Numbered from the stretch's first letter, positions 1 through 8,098 are shown. The stretch: 12,348 nt of DNA from Chloroflexota bacterium (GCA_024278725.1 JAJRSQ010000159.1:1-12348); one strand, 5' to 3'. A program made the numbers and translations. Notes: generated from the letters alone by a model not told the origin.

Positions 1-1200
1 CGCCGCAAAGTAGGTTTCAATTTCATCCACCATCCGGCGAAAGGTGAATTTTTCTTCCACCGTGCGCCGGGCGGCGCGCGCGAATTTCCGGCGCGCATCC
101 GAGTTTTCCGCCAAAAAAGTGACCCGTTCCGCCAGTTGCGCGGGATTATCCGGCTCGACCCACAACCCGTTTTCGCCATCCACCAAAATTTCCGGTGTGC
201 CCCCGGTGGGCGTGCCGATGACCGTCAAGCCGGCCGCCATCGCTTCCTGCGTCATCCGCGCCAAAGGTTCATCCCAAATGGACAGCAACAGCAACACATC
301 GTGCGCCACCAGAATTTCCGGCATTTGCTCGCGGGGAACCTGCCCCCACAACGTCACCGCGTCCGCCACCCCCAGCGATTGACGCAACGCTTCCAGCCGC
401 GCGGTGTATTCCGGCGTGCCGCTGCCCACAATGGAGAGCGTCACCCGCCCGCGCAAACCGGCGGGGAGTTGCGCCAGCGCCTCAATGGCGGTGTGTACCC
501 CCTTATCGGGAGACAGCCGCCCGGCATACAGCAGGCGCAGGGTATCGGCGGGGGGCGCGGCGGTGGATGGCACAAAAACATCGGGGTTGATGCCGTTGAA
601 CACCACCCGGCTGTTCTCCGCGGTAATTGCCCCCGCGCGGATGAGCTTTTGGCGCATAAAGTTGCTCACGCACAGCACATGCTCAAACGCCGGGGCATCG
701 CGGGGCGCGGGTTTCGCCAGCGTGCGCTTCATCACCCCGGCGAGCCAGCGTTTGGGCAGACTGCCGCCATCGCGCCAAAACGCGGTATGGGCATCCGGTT
801 CGATTGCCCAATAGCTGGCGACATAATATACCACTCGATGCGGCAACAATTTTTCGGCGGTTTGCGCCACCGAGACGGGCAAATTCCACATCCCGTTGAT
901 GAAAATGATGTCGGGTTGAAACTGATGCACGGTTTCAGTCACTATGCGGACGTTTTCCGCTTCGGCATGGCGGCGACGAAAAGTGTATGCCAGCCGGTAA
1001 CGGGTATGGTCGGGACTTTCCGGATGAAGAATCCGCTGCACATACTTTTCGGGGGGGGCTTCCGCCGCGCGGTGGCAACTCGTCAGGGTCAGCACGATAT
1101 GCCCCCGCCGCGAAAGTTCATCCGCCACATCACGGGTCAATTGTTCCCACCCGCCAATTTCCAGCGGCGGATAATAATTCGAGATGACCAAAATTCGCAT
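1..1200 (-). CDS. GT4 family glycosyltransferase, 3' end outside window
   Basis: This is the first 400 codons of a GT-B fold, family 4 glycosyltransferase, which moves a sugar from a nucleotide-sugar donor to a glycan acceptor at the cytoplasmic face of the membrane. I translated the whole stretch and found no stop. The N-terminus has the acceptor-side signature (residues 1-33: MRILVISNYYPP, then GG near 16 and RRGH near 31). Residues 226-234 read AGRLSPDKG, the donor-site loop with Arg228 and Lys233. E311 and E319 form the E-x7-E motif, followed by AMAAG and GGTPEIL. The last visible residues (VEEKFTFRRMVDEIETYF) look like a normal GT4 C-terminus, so only a few codons are probably missing. 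The ATG is preceded by GGAGG (1209-1213, minus strand) at 8 nt and lies 2 bp after the stop of the upstream gene. It is the last visible member of the leftward operon. Donor and acceptor cannot be told from sequence. Confidence 0.93.
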   Translation of the reverse strand, partial: MRILVISNYYPPLEIGGWEQLTRDVADELSRRGHIVLTLTSCHRAAEAPPEKYVQRILHPESPDHTRYRLAYTFRRRHAEAENVRIVTETVHQFQPDIIFINGMWNLPVSVAQTAEKLLPHRVVYYVASYWAIEPDAHTAFWRDGGSLPKRWLAGVMKRTLAKPAPRDAPAFEHVLCVSNFMRQKLIRAGAITAENSRVVFNGINPDVFVPSTAAPPADTLRLLYAGRLSPDKGVHTAIEALAQLPAGLRGRVTLSIVGSGTPEYTARLEALRQSLGVADAVTLWGQVPREQMPEILVAHDVLLLLSIWDEPLARMTQEAMAAGLTVIGTPTGGTPEILVDGENGLWVEPDNPAQLAERVTFLAENSDARRKFARAARRTVEEKFTFRRMVDEIETYFAA

Positions 1201-1202
1201 GC

Positions 1203-2849
1203 TCAACGCCTCCGCTGCCAAAAAATAATGCCGAACACCCCCAGCACTAGCAGCACCGACGCGCCCACACCGAGCGCAATCGCCTGTTCCGGCGCGGGGG
1301 TATCTTTCAGCGCGGATGACGTTCCCCCAAAAACGCGCGGCGACGGGGTCGGCAAAGGAACTTGGGCGGCGATTGCCGTCGGCGTGGCGGCGGGGGTCGG
1401 CGTGACCACCGGGGTGGCAGTGGGAATCGCCACCGGCGGGATGGGAGGCACATCGGCGAGGGTGCGGGTCATGGCATACAACGCCCCGCCGGGACCATCG
1501 GAAAAGGTGGTGACCATTGTGTTCCCCTGCCCGATGACGAGCTGCACATTGTGCGCATGAATGCGCTCGCCGATGCCTTCGGCATCATTTCGTTGAATCA
1601 GGTAAAAAAGTTCCGGCGCCGACCACGAGCGATTATCCCAAACGTAATGGTACAATCCCTGGGGCCAACGAATTTGCCCGACGAAATGGAGTCGTCCCAG
1701 CGCATCAATCGCCACCCCGTCGCCCAGAGCCTGCCCCTGCAAATCTCCGAAAACGCGCAGCGGCACGCCCCACGTCCGTCCCGCGTCGGCGGAAAACCGA
1801 AACTCGCGGTTGGTATTTGCAGTGCCCGCCCAAATCACAAACACCGATTGCCCGCTCACCGCCAACGACGGGCGGGACATCCGCAGTTCATCGGGGGATT
1901 CGTCGGGGGCATCAATGGTGAAGGGGAGCGACCATGTTTGTCCGCCGTCGAGCGAATGGGCGTAACGGACATCCGCGCCCGTCGCCGTCAAATCTTCATA
2001 CGCCCACAGCGCGTGGATGCCGTCCGCGGCGTCCAGTTGCGCTTTCAGCGTCAAAGGCGCAAAGTTCGCCGGAATATCGGGGTCGAGCCGGATGGGGGTT
2101 GTCCAGTTTTGCCCCCGGTCAAGAGATTGCATCACATATACACCAGGTGTTTCGCCGTAAAAAGAAGAATAGACCAGATGGAATATCCGGCGGGAATCAA
2201 TCAGCAGATACGCTTGAAAAGCGGGCGCATCCACCTTCACCGGCGCCGACCATGCCCCCGCGGAATCCGCCAATTGAGCGGGCGCGGTGGCGTAAAATAC
2301 CGGTCCATTGTTCCCCGCCGTCCACAGCAGATACAGCGTGCCATCCGCCGTGATGGACACCGAGACGAAGCCGATTGCACCACCGGATTGCGTCGCCACA
2401 ATATCCATCGGCGGCGACCAGTTTGCCCCGTCGAAACGGGTATGCTGAATGATGGTGCGCCCATCATCGAACCCTGTTTCCACCCAAAACACATGGATAT
2501 TGCCGTAGGGGTCGGCAACCATCGCGGTGCTGAGGTCTTTATACGTGCCTTCCATGCCGGAAAGACGCTTGGGCGGCGACCATTGGTTGCCCTGCACCTG
2601 CGCCATCACCAACGCCGCCGATGCCATCAAAATGACAATGGCGAACAATCCCCGCAACAGCGCGCGGTATTTTCGATGGGTGAACTTTCGTTGGTTCTTT
2701 GGGAATTCAGGGGGTCTGTCATTGCGAGCGAAGCGAAGCAATCTCCGCTGACGTTCACAGAGATTGCTTCGGCGCAAAAAACGCGCCTCGCAATGACATT
2801 GTATAAATTCCCCCCAGATTCTGATTGAGCCCTTTCGTTTAATTTTCAT
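1203..2849 (-). CDS. Membrane-anchored BNR/Asp-box beta-propeller protein with repeat-derived N-terminal insert
   Basis: 548 residues if it starts at the ATG at 2849, which overlaps the end of the upstream GT gene by 11 bp (weak AGGTG upstream, likely translational coupling). Residues 18-44 are encoded by the palindromic element. A basic stretch (51-66) then leads into a hydrophobic export signal (about 67-83, possible cleavage after MA). The body (about 88-465) is a sialidase-like propeller: three Asp-boxes, S242-LDRGQNW, S299-LDGGQTW and S353-ADAGRTW, with degenerate copies near 138, 200 and 405. A Pro/Thr linker (about 467-505), a transmembrane helix (about 523-544) and a QRRR tail follow, so the propeller is expected outside the cell and anchored at its C-terminus. 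No catalytic sialidase Arg triad or RIP motif is evident, so I would not call it an enzyme. It may bind or scaffold the exported glycan (inference). No ATG, GTG or TTG lies between the repeat and the basic stretch, which favours the upstream start. Confidence 0.85.
   Translation of the reverse strand: MKIKRKGSIRIWGEFIQCHCEARFLRRSNLCERQRRLLRFARNDRPPEFPKNQRKFTHRKYRALLRGLFAIVILMASAALVMAQVQGNQWSPPKRLSGMEGTYKDLSTAMVADPYGNIHVFWVETGFDDGRTIIQHTRFDGANWSPPMDIVATQSGGAIGFVSVSITADGTLYLLWTAGNNGPVFYATAPAQLADSAGAWSAPVKVDAPAFQAYLLIDSRRIFHLVYSSFYGETPGVYVMQSLDRGQNWTTPIRLDPDIPANFAPLTLKAQLDAADGIHALWAYEDLTATGADVRYAHSLDGGQTWSLPFTIDAPDESPDELRMSRPSLAVSGQSVFVIWAGTANTNREFRFSADAGRTWGVPLRVFGDLQGQALGDGVAIDALGRLHFVGQIRWPQGLYHYVWDNRSWSAPELFYLIQRNDAEGIGERIHAHNVQLVIGQGNTMVTTFSDGPGGALYAMTRTLADVPPIPPVAIPTATPVVTPTPAATPTAIAAQVPLPTPSPRVFGGTSSALKDTPAPEQAIALGVGASVLLVLGVFGIIFWQRRR
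2717..2798. repeat. Palindromic element, copy A, in frame inside the propeller gene
   Basis: An 82-bp imperfect palindrome. The outer arms TGTCATTGCGA and TCGCAATGACA pair over 11 bp. The inner arms GAAGCAATCTC and GAGATTGCTTC pair over 11 bp around a loop of about 14 nt. The right side carries an extra hairpin, GGCGC-AAAAAAC-GCGCC, giving a three-way junction. The sequence belongs to the dispersed GTCATTGCGAGCGAAG repeat type that occurs in many bacterial genomes and whose spurious translation contains VIASEAKQS (recalled, not searched). Here 27 codons of the element (2718-2798) are read on the minus strand without a stop, beginning CHCE and ending RND. Confidence 0.93.
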
Positions 2850-4092
2850 TCAGCACCTGACGGTACAGCTTTTCCATATTTTCAATATACTGCCGCCACG
2901 AATGACGATGCCGCGCCTGCGCTTGCGCCGCCTGCCCCAACGCCTCCCGCAGCGCATCATTTTTCAGCACGCGGATGATGCCCGTCGCCATCGCGCCGAT
3001 GTCACCCGGCGCAAACAATATGCCCGTTTTTTCCGATTCAATCACCTGCGCGATTTGCCCGTCTTCGGAAGCGACAATCGCTTTCCCCGCCGCCATATAT
3101 TCGTACAATTTCAGGGGCGAAAACCACAATTCCTGCGGCAGCTTGGGATACGGAATCACCGCCACATCCACGGCGGAAAGCAAATGCGGCACCCGGGATT
3201 GCGGCAAAAATCCGGTGATGATGGTATCATCCGCCACCCCGAACCGCGCCAGCGCCGCATCCACCATCTCGCGGGCGGGACCATCGCCCACCAGCAGCAA
3301 TTTCGCGCCCGGCACCGCTTCTTTCACCCGCGCAAAAGCTTCTGCCAGTCCGTCAATGCCGTGCCATCTCTGAAAACCGCCGACAAAGCCCACCACCGGC
3401 GCATCGCCCAATCCAAATTCCGCGCGGATGGCGGCGGCATCGTAGGGTGCGCCGAACAGGTCGGTATCCACCCCGTTGGGTATCACCGTGATTTTCTCGG
3501 CGGGGACGTGCCACGCGGTGACCAAATGCCGTTTCGCCGCATCAGACACGCAGATGATGGCGCGCGCCTGCCGGTACAGCCATCGCAACTCGGCGCGGGC
3601 AAGGGCGGCGTGCCAACCGCGCAACGGATACCCCACCACGGCACGCTCCAATATCAAATCGGCATCCACCGTCAATACCAGCGGCACACCCTTTTTTCGA
3701 CATGCCAGCGCCGCCCCCACGCTGAACAATCCCTGATATTCATGACACACATCCACGGCATCGAGCTGGCGGCGCATCACCTGATAAAACCGGAAGCTGT
3801 CAAAAAATGCGACATACGGGACGCGAAATAAACGCTGCACCCGCCGCAGTACCCGTTCCCCCCACACAAACCACGCCGCCCCGCTGATACCCGCATCGGC
3901 GGCGGTGTGTGTGCGATAGTCGTCCGGTTCGGCAAAAATGTGCGCCGATTTGCCCGCCAGCGCCACAATCCGCACCCGATGCCCGGCTTGCCGTAACCCG
4001 TCCACGGTGCGTTTCACCAAAATCGGCGCGCCGGCATCCGCCAATAAATTCACGCCCGTATTCTGCATTGCATAAAGGATGTTGAGGCTCAT
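2839..4092 (-). CDS. GT4 family glycosyltransferase
   Basis: 417 residues, full length for a GT-B family 4 enzyme. It begins MSLNILYAMQNTG with GAPILVKRTVDGL behind it (acceptor side). Residues 203-213 read VIPNGVDTDLF, the usual linker into the donor domain. GFVGGFQRWHGIDGL (235-249) and LLLVGDGPAR (266-274) are donor-domain core motifs. Residues 325-341 (SPLKLYEYMAAGKAIVA) place Glu331 as the second acid of E-x7-E; the first acid is replaced, as in the SPLKLxEYM subgroup. No signal peptide is visible, so it should act in the cytoplasm or at the inner face. It starts 3 bp after the stop of the phosphohydrolase gene, with GGA about 8 nt upstream of the ATG, and its last codons overlap the start of the propeller gene. 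It probably adds a sugar during assembly of the glycan exported by the ABC transporter; the sugar is unknown. Confidence 0.94.
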   Translation of the reverse strand: MSLNILYAMQNTGVNLLADAGAPILVKRTVDGLRQAGHRVRIVALAGKSAHIFAEPDDYRTHTAADAGISGAAWFVWGERVLRRVQRLFRVPYVAFFDSFRFYQVMRRQLDAVDVCHEYQGLFSVGAALACRKKGVPLVLTVDADLILERAVVGYPLRGWHAALARAELRWLYRQARAIICVSDAAKRHLVTAWHVPAEKITVIPNGVDTDLFGAPYDAAAIRAEFGLGDAPVVGFVGGFQRWHGIDGLAEAFARVKEAVPGAKLLLVGDGPAREMVDAALARFGVADDTIITGFLPQSRVPHLLSAVDVAVIPYPKLPQELWFSPLKLYEYMAAGKAIVASEDGQIAQVIESEKTGILFAPGDIGAMATGIIRVLKNDALREALGQAAQAQARHRHSWRQYIENMEKLYRQVLNEN

Positions 4093-4095
4093 TGA

Positions 4096-5778
4096 TTATT
4101 CCATATATCCCAGCGCCCGCAGATGCGCCACCAGCTCGTCCGCTTCACCGTCCGAATAAACGTCACCCGCCGCCGATGGCGCAAAATCCGTCCGCGCCGG
4201 TTGCGAGCGCACGGGATGCGCCGCCAGAAAATCCGGACGGAAGGCATCGGTCAGCACCGTGCCGTCAAAATCATCGGGGATGGGCACGTCGTATAAATGC
4301 AGTAACAGCGCGGGAACATCCATCACACTGCCCCGCAGATTTTCACGCCCCGACGAAAAATCTTTTCCGGCGAACACACCAATGCCCCTCCGGCGATGAT
4401 GCCCGAAATCGCGCCAGTTTTCCGCAAAATATTTGTGATGCACCCGCCCGGAAAATGCGCCGCGCCGATATGTGCCCAAAATATTCCAATCCGACCCATA
4501 CCCGTCGAGAATGATGTCGGGCGCGTTGTCCGGCACATGTTCGCCAAAGAGTTCCTGCGGGGTGAACACCCCGGAAAAGACCGGCTTGCCCGTTTCCGGG
4601 TCGGTGATTGCCGCCAGTGCATCCATAATCTCACGGCGAGTTTCTTCAAATTCTTCCGGCAAAATAATGCCCTCCGGTTCGCGCCCGACAACGTTCAAAT
4701 ACAGCACGCCGGAATATGACACCCCCAGAAAAGTTTTTGAATGGCTGTAATTAATTTCCTCCGAAAAATGCACATGGGTTTTGGCGAAGGGGATTTCCGT
4801 TTCCACCGTCTCCCAGAATTTCATTCGCCATGAATGCGGTAGTACCCGCAACAAAGCGCGCATCCCCGCCCGCATCACCGTTCCCATTGCGCCGGATGCG
4901 TTGTTTTTTGTCTCAAGCCACTGTTTCAGCACCCAATTTTCGGCGGCGCGGCGCTCGGATGGGGTGCGCGGGAACTGCACCACCAAACCGTGGTCGCGCA
5001 ACCATACGTGCAGCAGAAAATCGCCTTTCACCCGCCGCGAACCGTGGTCGGAAATGACAAGCGTGCTGTCCGGTTGAAACACCGCCCGCAGTTGCGCCAA
5101 ATCTTTGTCCGATTCGATGATCGCCTGCTGAACCCGCGCCATATCCGGCATTTTGTGGTTGGCGTGGTCGAGCAACATCAAATTGATGACCAGCACGTCC
5201 ACTTGTTCCTGCACCGCCAATTCGCACGCAATGCGGGTTTGCAGGGCTTGATGGGCGCGCTCGGCGGCAAAAATTTCGTCTGGGGTGCCGGTCTGCAAGA
5301 TTTTCGCGTCCACAGTGGGCTGAAATTCGGGGAAGTTTGCGAGCAACTGCGCCCGCAATCTTTCCGGGAAAACGATGTCCGACACGGAATTCGGGGTGCC
5401 GAATCCACCCACCCAGAAGCCGTCAATTGTTTTTGTGGGATAGGTGAACGGAATATTCACCAACCCGACCCGCACACCCTGTTGATTCAGGTATGCCCAA
5501 AAGGGCGCACCCCGCCGGTGATTGGCATTCGCGGGGGAAAAATCATACGAGCGCGGTATGCGCCATGTCATATCGAAGATGCCGTGTTTTCCCGGCGTTT
5601 TCCCGGTAATGATGGAACTCCATGCCGCCGGGGTGAGGGCGGGCATCGTTGATGTCAGTGTTCCCCAACTACCCTCCGCCATCAATGATTGAAGGGTGGG
5701 CAGTTTTCCCGCTTCCAGCAGTGGATGCAGATAATCCCAACAAGCGGCGTCGATTCCCACCAGCAGCGTTTTCTTCAT
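4096..5778 (-). CDS. Alkaline phosphatase superfamily phosphohydrolase/phosphotransferase
   Basis: 560 residues, of the type I phosphodiesterase/nucleotide pyrophosphatase-like class often annotated only as alkaline phosphatase family protein. These use two metal ions and a Thr/Ser nucleophile on phosphate esters or diesters. Visible site: D10 in LLVGIDAACWD; the probable nucleophile T49 in PALTPAAWSSIITGKTPGKHG; D204 and H208 in LLDHANH; D244-H245 in SDHG; and H461 in GHHRRRG. The ending ELVAHLRALGYME is typical of this group. No signal peptide or membrane helix is apparent, so a cytoplasmic site seems likely. It lies between the exporter ATPase (24 bp upstream) and a GT gene (3 bp downstream). 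That fits a role in trimming or transferring a phosphate-containing group on the glycan or its lipid carrier, which is inference. A GAGGA (5791-5795) lies 12 nt before the ATG. Confidence 0.9.
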   Translation of the reverse strand: MKKTLLVGIDAACWDYLHPLLEAGKLPTLQSLMAEGSWGTLTSTMPALTPAAWSSIITGKTPGKHGIFDMTWRIPRSYDFSPANANHRRGAPFWAYLNQQGVRVGLVNIPFTYPTKTIDGFWVGGFGTPNSVSDIVFPERLRAQLLANFPEFQPTVDAKILQTGTPDEIFAAERAHQALQTRIACELAVQEQVDVLVINLMLLDHANHKMPDMARVQQAIIESDKDLAQLRAVFQPDSTLVISDHGSRRVKGDFLLHVWLRDHGLVVQFPRTPSERRAAENWVLKQWLETKNNASGAMGTVMRAGMRALLRVLPHSWRMKFWETVETEIPFAKTHVHFSEEINYSHSKTFLGVSYSGVLYLNVVGREPEGIILPEEFEETRREIMDALAAITDPETGKPVFSGVFTPQELFGEHVPDNAPDIILDGYGSDWNILGTYRRGAFSGRVHHKYFAENWRDFGHHRRRGIGVFAGKDFSSGRENLRGSVMDVPALLLHLYDVPIPDDFDGTVLTDAFRPDFLAAHPVRSQPARTDFAPSAAGDVYSDGEADELVAHLRALGYME

Positions 5779-5802
5779 TGTTATCTAACGTCCTCATTCA
5801 AA

Positions 5803-7071
5803 TTATTCCGGTGTTCGCCAGCGATGGGGCATCAGCATTGATACCGGATTCACCGGCGTGGCACGCACGGGTCTGCCGCGCAAAAGCCCGGTCTCCACAT
5901 CAAATTTCACCGCCGCCTGCACATAATCCTGCACTTCATCTCCCCCGCGCAACCAAATATCTACGCGATAATTCCCGGACATCAACAAAAATTCATCAAT
6001 TTCACACACGAATTTATGCCCAAGCTCAGGGTTGATTTCGTCGTCGGGACCCTGCACATCACTTTGGAATTTCGTCACAGGTCTGCCCAAGTGGTCAAAA
6101 ATAGTGAGCACACAGGTCATCCCATACATCCAGCCATCCAACGTAACCTCAAAACGGGCGGGGCTGCCGGTGATGAGCATGCTGGTGGCTTGATTTTCGC
6201 CGTTAAAAATGGTGAGGTCAATTGCCCGAACCTCCCCCGCCCCCTGACGGTCGGTGCGGGTGGTGAGGTCTTCCTGCCCCATCGTCTCCAGCGTGCGAAG
6301 ATAGCATTCCACGCTTTCGGACGCGCCGCCATCAAAAACGATGCGCCCCTCTTGCAGCACAATGCCGCGCTGGCACAACGTTTGCACCAGCCCCATATTG
6401 TGGCTCACAAAAAGGACGGTGCGCCCTTCGGCGGCAACTTCGCTCATTTTGCCCAAACTTTTGCGCTGAAATGCCACGTCGCCGACCGCCAGAACTTCAT
6501 CCACCAGCAGGATTTCCGGTTCCAGATGTGCCGCCACCGCAAATGCCAGACGAACATACATCCCGCTGGAATAATGCTTGACGGGCGTGTCAATGAAATC
6601 ATCAATTTCGGCAAAGGCGACAATTTCATCAAATTTGCGGATGATTTCAGTTTTGCGCATGCCGAGGATTGCGCCGTTCAGGAAAATATTTTCCCGTCCG
6701 GTCAATTCGGGGTGGAAGCCGGTTCCCACCTCCAGCAGTGAGCCAACCCGCCCGTAGATGCGCGCTTCGCCAACCGTCGGGTCGGTGATGCGGGAGAGGA
6801 TTTTCAGCAGCGTGCTTTTACCCGCGCCGTTCCGCCCGATGATGCCGACTACTTCGCCGTGGTCAATCTGAAATGAAACGTCCTGAAGCGCCCAGAAACG
6901 TTTTTTCAGTTCCGCCGCACCGGCGGCATCGCCGCGCAGGATGCTCGCCGCCCGCCGAAAAGGTGCGGACATCATATCCACAACCTGTTCGCCGAGGCGG
7001 TCGTATGTTTTTTGGGGACCGCCGATGCGGTATTCTTTGCCGAGATCTTTCGCCAGAATGGCAATACTCAT
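5803..7071 (-). CDS. Polysaccharide ABC exporter ATP-binding protein, Wzt/TagH type
   Basis: 422 residues. The N-terminal nucleotide-binding domain has Walker A GRNGAGKST (79-87), a Q-loop region with GFHPELTGRENIFLNG (118-133) typical of polysaccharide exporters, the signature YSSGM (167-171), Walker B ILLVDE (187-192) and the switch His224 in FVSHN. The first 70 residues include the extended loop before FWALQDVSF that is usual in this family. From about 270 onward there is a beta-rich C-terminal domain (RTDRQGAGEVRAIDLTIF, later FLLMSGNYRVDIWLRGG) resembling the Wzt C-terminal domain, which in O-antigen export recognises the modified end of the chain. It pairs with the permease encoded just upstream and energises export across the cytoplasmic membrane. 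AGGAG (7078-7082), 6 nt before the ATG, overlaps the permease stop codon, so the two are probably translated as a pair. Whether it is wzt- or tagH-like in substrate cannot be settled here, so no symbol is given. Confidence 0.95.
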   Translation of the reverse strand: MSIAILAKDLGKEYRIGGPQKTYDRLGEQVVDMMSAPFRRAASILRGDAAGAAELKKRFWALQDVSFQIDHGEVVGIIGRNGAGKSTLLKILSRITDPTVGEARIYGRVGSLLEVGTGFHPELTGRENIFLNGAILGMRKTEIIRKFDEIVAFAEIDDFIDTPVKHYSSGMYVRLAFAVAAHLEPEILLVDEVLAVGDVAFQRKSLGKMSEVAAEGRTVLFVSHNMGLVQTLCQRGIVLQEGRIVFDGGASESVECYLRTLETMGQEDLTTRTDRQGAGEVRAIDLTIFNGENQATSMLITGSPARFEVTLDGWMYGMTCVLTIFDHLGRPVTKFQSDVQGPDDEINPELGHKFVCEIDEFLLMSGNYRVDIWLRGGDEVQDYVQAAVKFDVETGLLRGRPVRATPVNPVSMLMPHRWRTPE

Positions 7072-7080
7072 TAATATCTC

Positions 7081-7950
7081 CTATGTTACATCCGCGAAGG
7101 TTTTTTCCATCCGCCGGAAATAAAACGCACCGCTCACCAGCAACGCCACCGATACCAACGTCGAAACAATGATGATGGGACCGGGCGCGGTTTTTGTGCC
7201 CAACAATGCCCATCGAAAACCTTCCACCACGCCCGCCATCGGATTGAGACCGTACAGCGTGCGCCACGGCTCCGGCAGCAGACTGCTGGGATAGGCAATC
7301 GGCGTGGCGAACATCCACGCTTGCGACAAAAACGGCACGATGTACCGCACATCGCGGAATTGCACATTCATCACCGAGAACCACAGCCCCACGCCCAGCG
7401 AGGTAATCAGCGCCAGCAGGACGAAGAAGGGCAGCCAAATCACATTGATGGTGGGCGTGATACCGAAATACAGCATCATCCCCAGCAACACGATGAACGC
7501 CAGCACAAAATCAAACGACCCCGCCAGCACCGTCGCCAATGGCACTGCCAAACGGGGGAAATAGATTTTCTTGATCATACCGGCATTGTTCACCAGACTA
7601 TTGGATGCCTGAATGAACGCATTGGAAAAGAACGTCCACGGCACAAGGGCGGAATAGCTGAAGATAGGATACGGCACATCATCGGAAGGGATGCCCGCCA
7701 ATCTGCCAAAGAACAGGCTGAAAATCACCATCGTAAACAGGGGTTGGATGATTGCCCATGACACCCCCATAATGGTCTGCTTATAACGGATTTTCACATC
7801 GCGCCAGATGAAAAAATATAACAGTTCACGATACGCCCACAACTCATCTAAACGCAACGAAACCCACCCTTTTGATGGTTTTATCAAAATAGTGGGCAAA
7901 TCGCCGACCGGCTTTTGGGGGACTGGTGCAGCTTTGGTTTTCGTCGTCAT
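7081..7950 (-). CDS. Polysaccharide ABC exporter permease, Wzm/TagG type (ABC-2 family)
   Basis: 289 residues, the usual length. A hydrophilic N-terminus and an amphipathic segment (about 38-58, with IWRDVKIRYKQT) precede about six membrane segments near 60-84, 95-118, 138-162, 170-192, 205-221 and 257-278. Family hallmarks seen are SWAIIQPLFTMVIFSLFFGR (64-83), MIKKIYFPRLAVPL (125-138), NVQFRDVRYIVPF (195-207) and LNPMAGVVEGFRWALLG (235-251). It forms the channel for a lipid-linked glycan with the ATPase encoded 9 bp downstream. It is the first gene of the leftward operon. AGGAG (7964-7968, minus strand) is 13 nt from the ATG. A GTG sits closer to it, but its frame stops at once, so ATG 7950 is kept. 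No in-frame start lies just upstream. Confidence 0.95.
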   Translation of the reverse strand: MTTKTKAAPVPQKPVGDLPTILIKPSKGWVSLRLDELWAYRELLYFFIWRDVKIRYKQTIMGVSWAIIQPLFTMVIFSLFFGRLAGIPSDDVPYPIFSYSALVPWTFFSNAFIQASNSLVNNAGMIKKIYFPRLAVPLATVLAGSFDFVLAFIVLLGMMLYFGITPTINVIWLPFFVLLALITSLGVGLWFSVMNVQFRDVRYIVPFLSQAWMFATPIAYPSSLLPEPWRTLYGLNPMAGVVEGFRWALLGTKTAPGPIIIVSTLVSVALLVSGAFYFRRMEKTFADVT

Positions 7951-7991
7951 ATGTTCACAGTGTCTCCTGAAAAGCTGACATCTTTTGCAAA

Positions 7992-8021
7992 AGTTTAAAA
8001 CAACACTTCTAACTTTTTCAA
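7992..8021 (-). promoter_or_regulatory. Candidate sigma70-type promoter of the leftward glycan-export operon
   Basis: On the minus strand TTGAAA (8016-8021) is followed after 18 nt by TAAACT (7992-7997), or after 17 nt by TTAAAC. This lies about 40-70 bp upstream of the permease start. A perfect 12-bp palindrome CTTTTGCAAAAG (7982-7993) covers the expected transcription start and could be an operator. The region is AT-rich, so such matches arise easily; seen in sequence only. Confidence 0.4.
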
Positions 8022-8067
8022 TTTTAACCGTAAAACCTAAGTTTTCACAAGGAAATCTGTATGAAAA

Positions 8068-8098
8068 TTGTTAGAATTTTTTAAGGATGCTGTAGTAT
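8068..8098 (+). promoter_or_regulatory. Weak candidate promoter for the rightward secreted-protein genes
   Basis: TTGTTA (8068-8073) and TAGTAT (8093-8098) are separated by 19 nt, longer than ideal. If used, it would leave a leader of about 210 nt before the ATG at 8315. I found no better -35/-10 pair on the plus strand between here and the gene. Confidence 0.2.

Noticed and set aside
1051..1058. G8 tract in the GT gene, with two C8 tracts (8391-8398, 10458-10465), as phase-variation sites
   Set aside because: Three runs of eight in 12 kb of this composition is close to chance, the codons are simply Pro-rich (CCC), and the frames are intact.
136..1560. Long plus-strand open frame of 474 codons opposite the first GT gene
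   Set aside because: It is antisense to a continuous GT4 coding frame with clear motifs; its translation is rich in Arg, His, Pro and Gly without domain motifs, as expected of a GC-rich shadow.
1572..1590. GATGCCTTCGGCATC palindrome in the propeller gene
   Set aside because: It lies fully within coding sequence as ordinary Asp/Ala/Glu/Gly codons and has no T-run, so there is no reason to call a terminator.
1362..2828. Plus-strand open frame of 488 codons containing the VIASEAKQS peptide
   Set aside because: It is antisense to the propeller gene, whose Asp-boxes, linker and membrane anchor are convincing. The peptide is the familiar by-product of translating the dispersed repeat.
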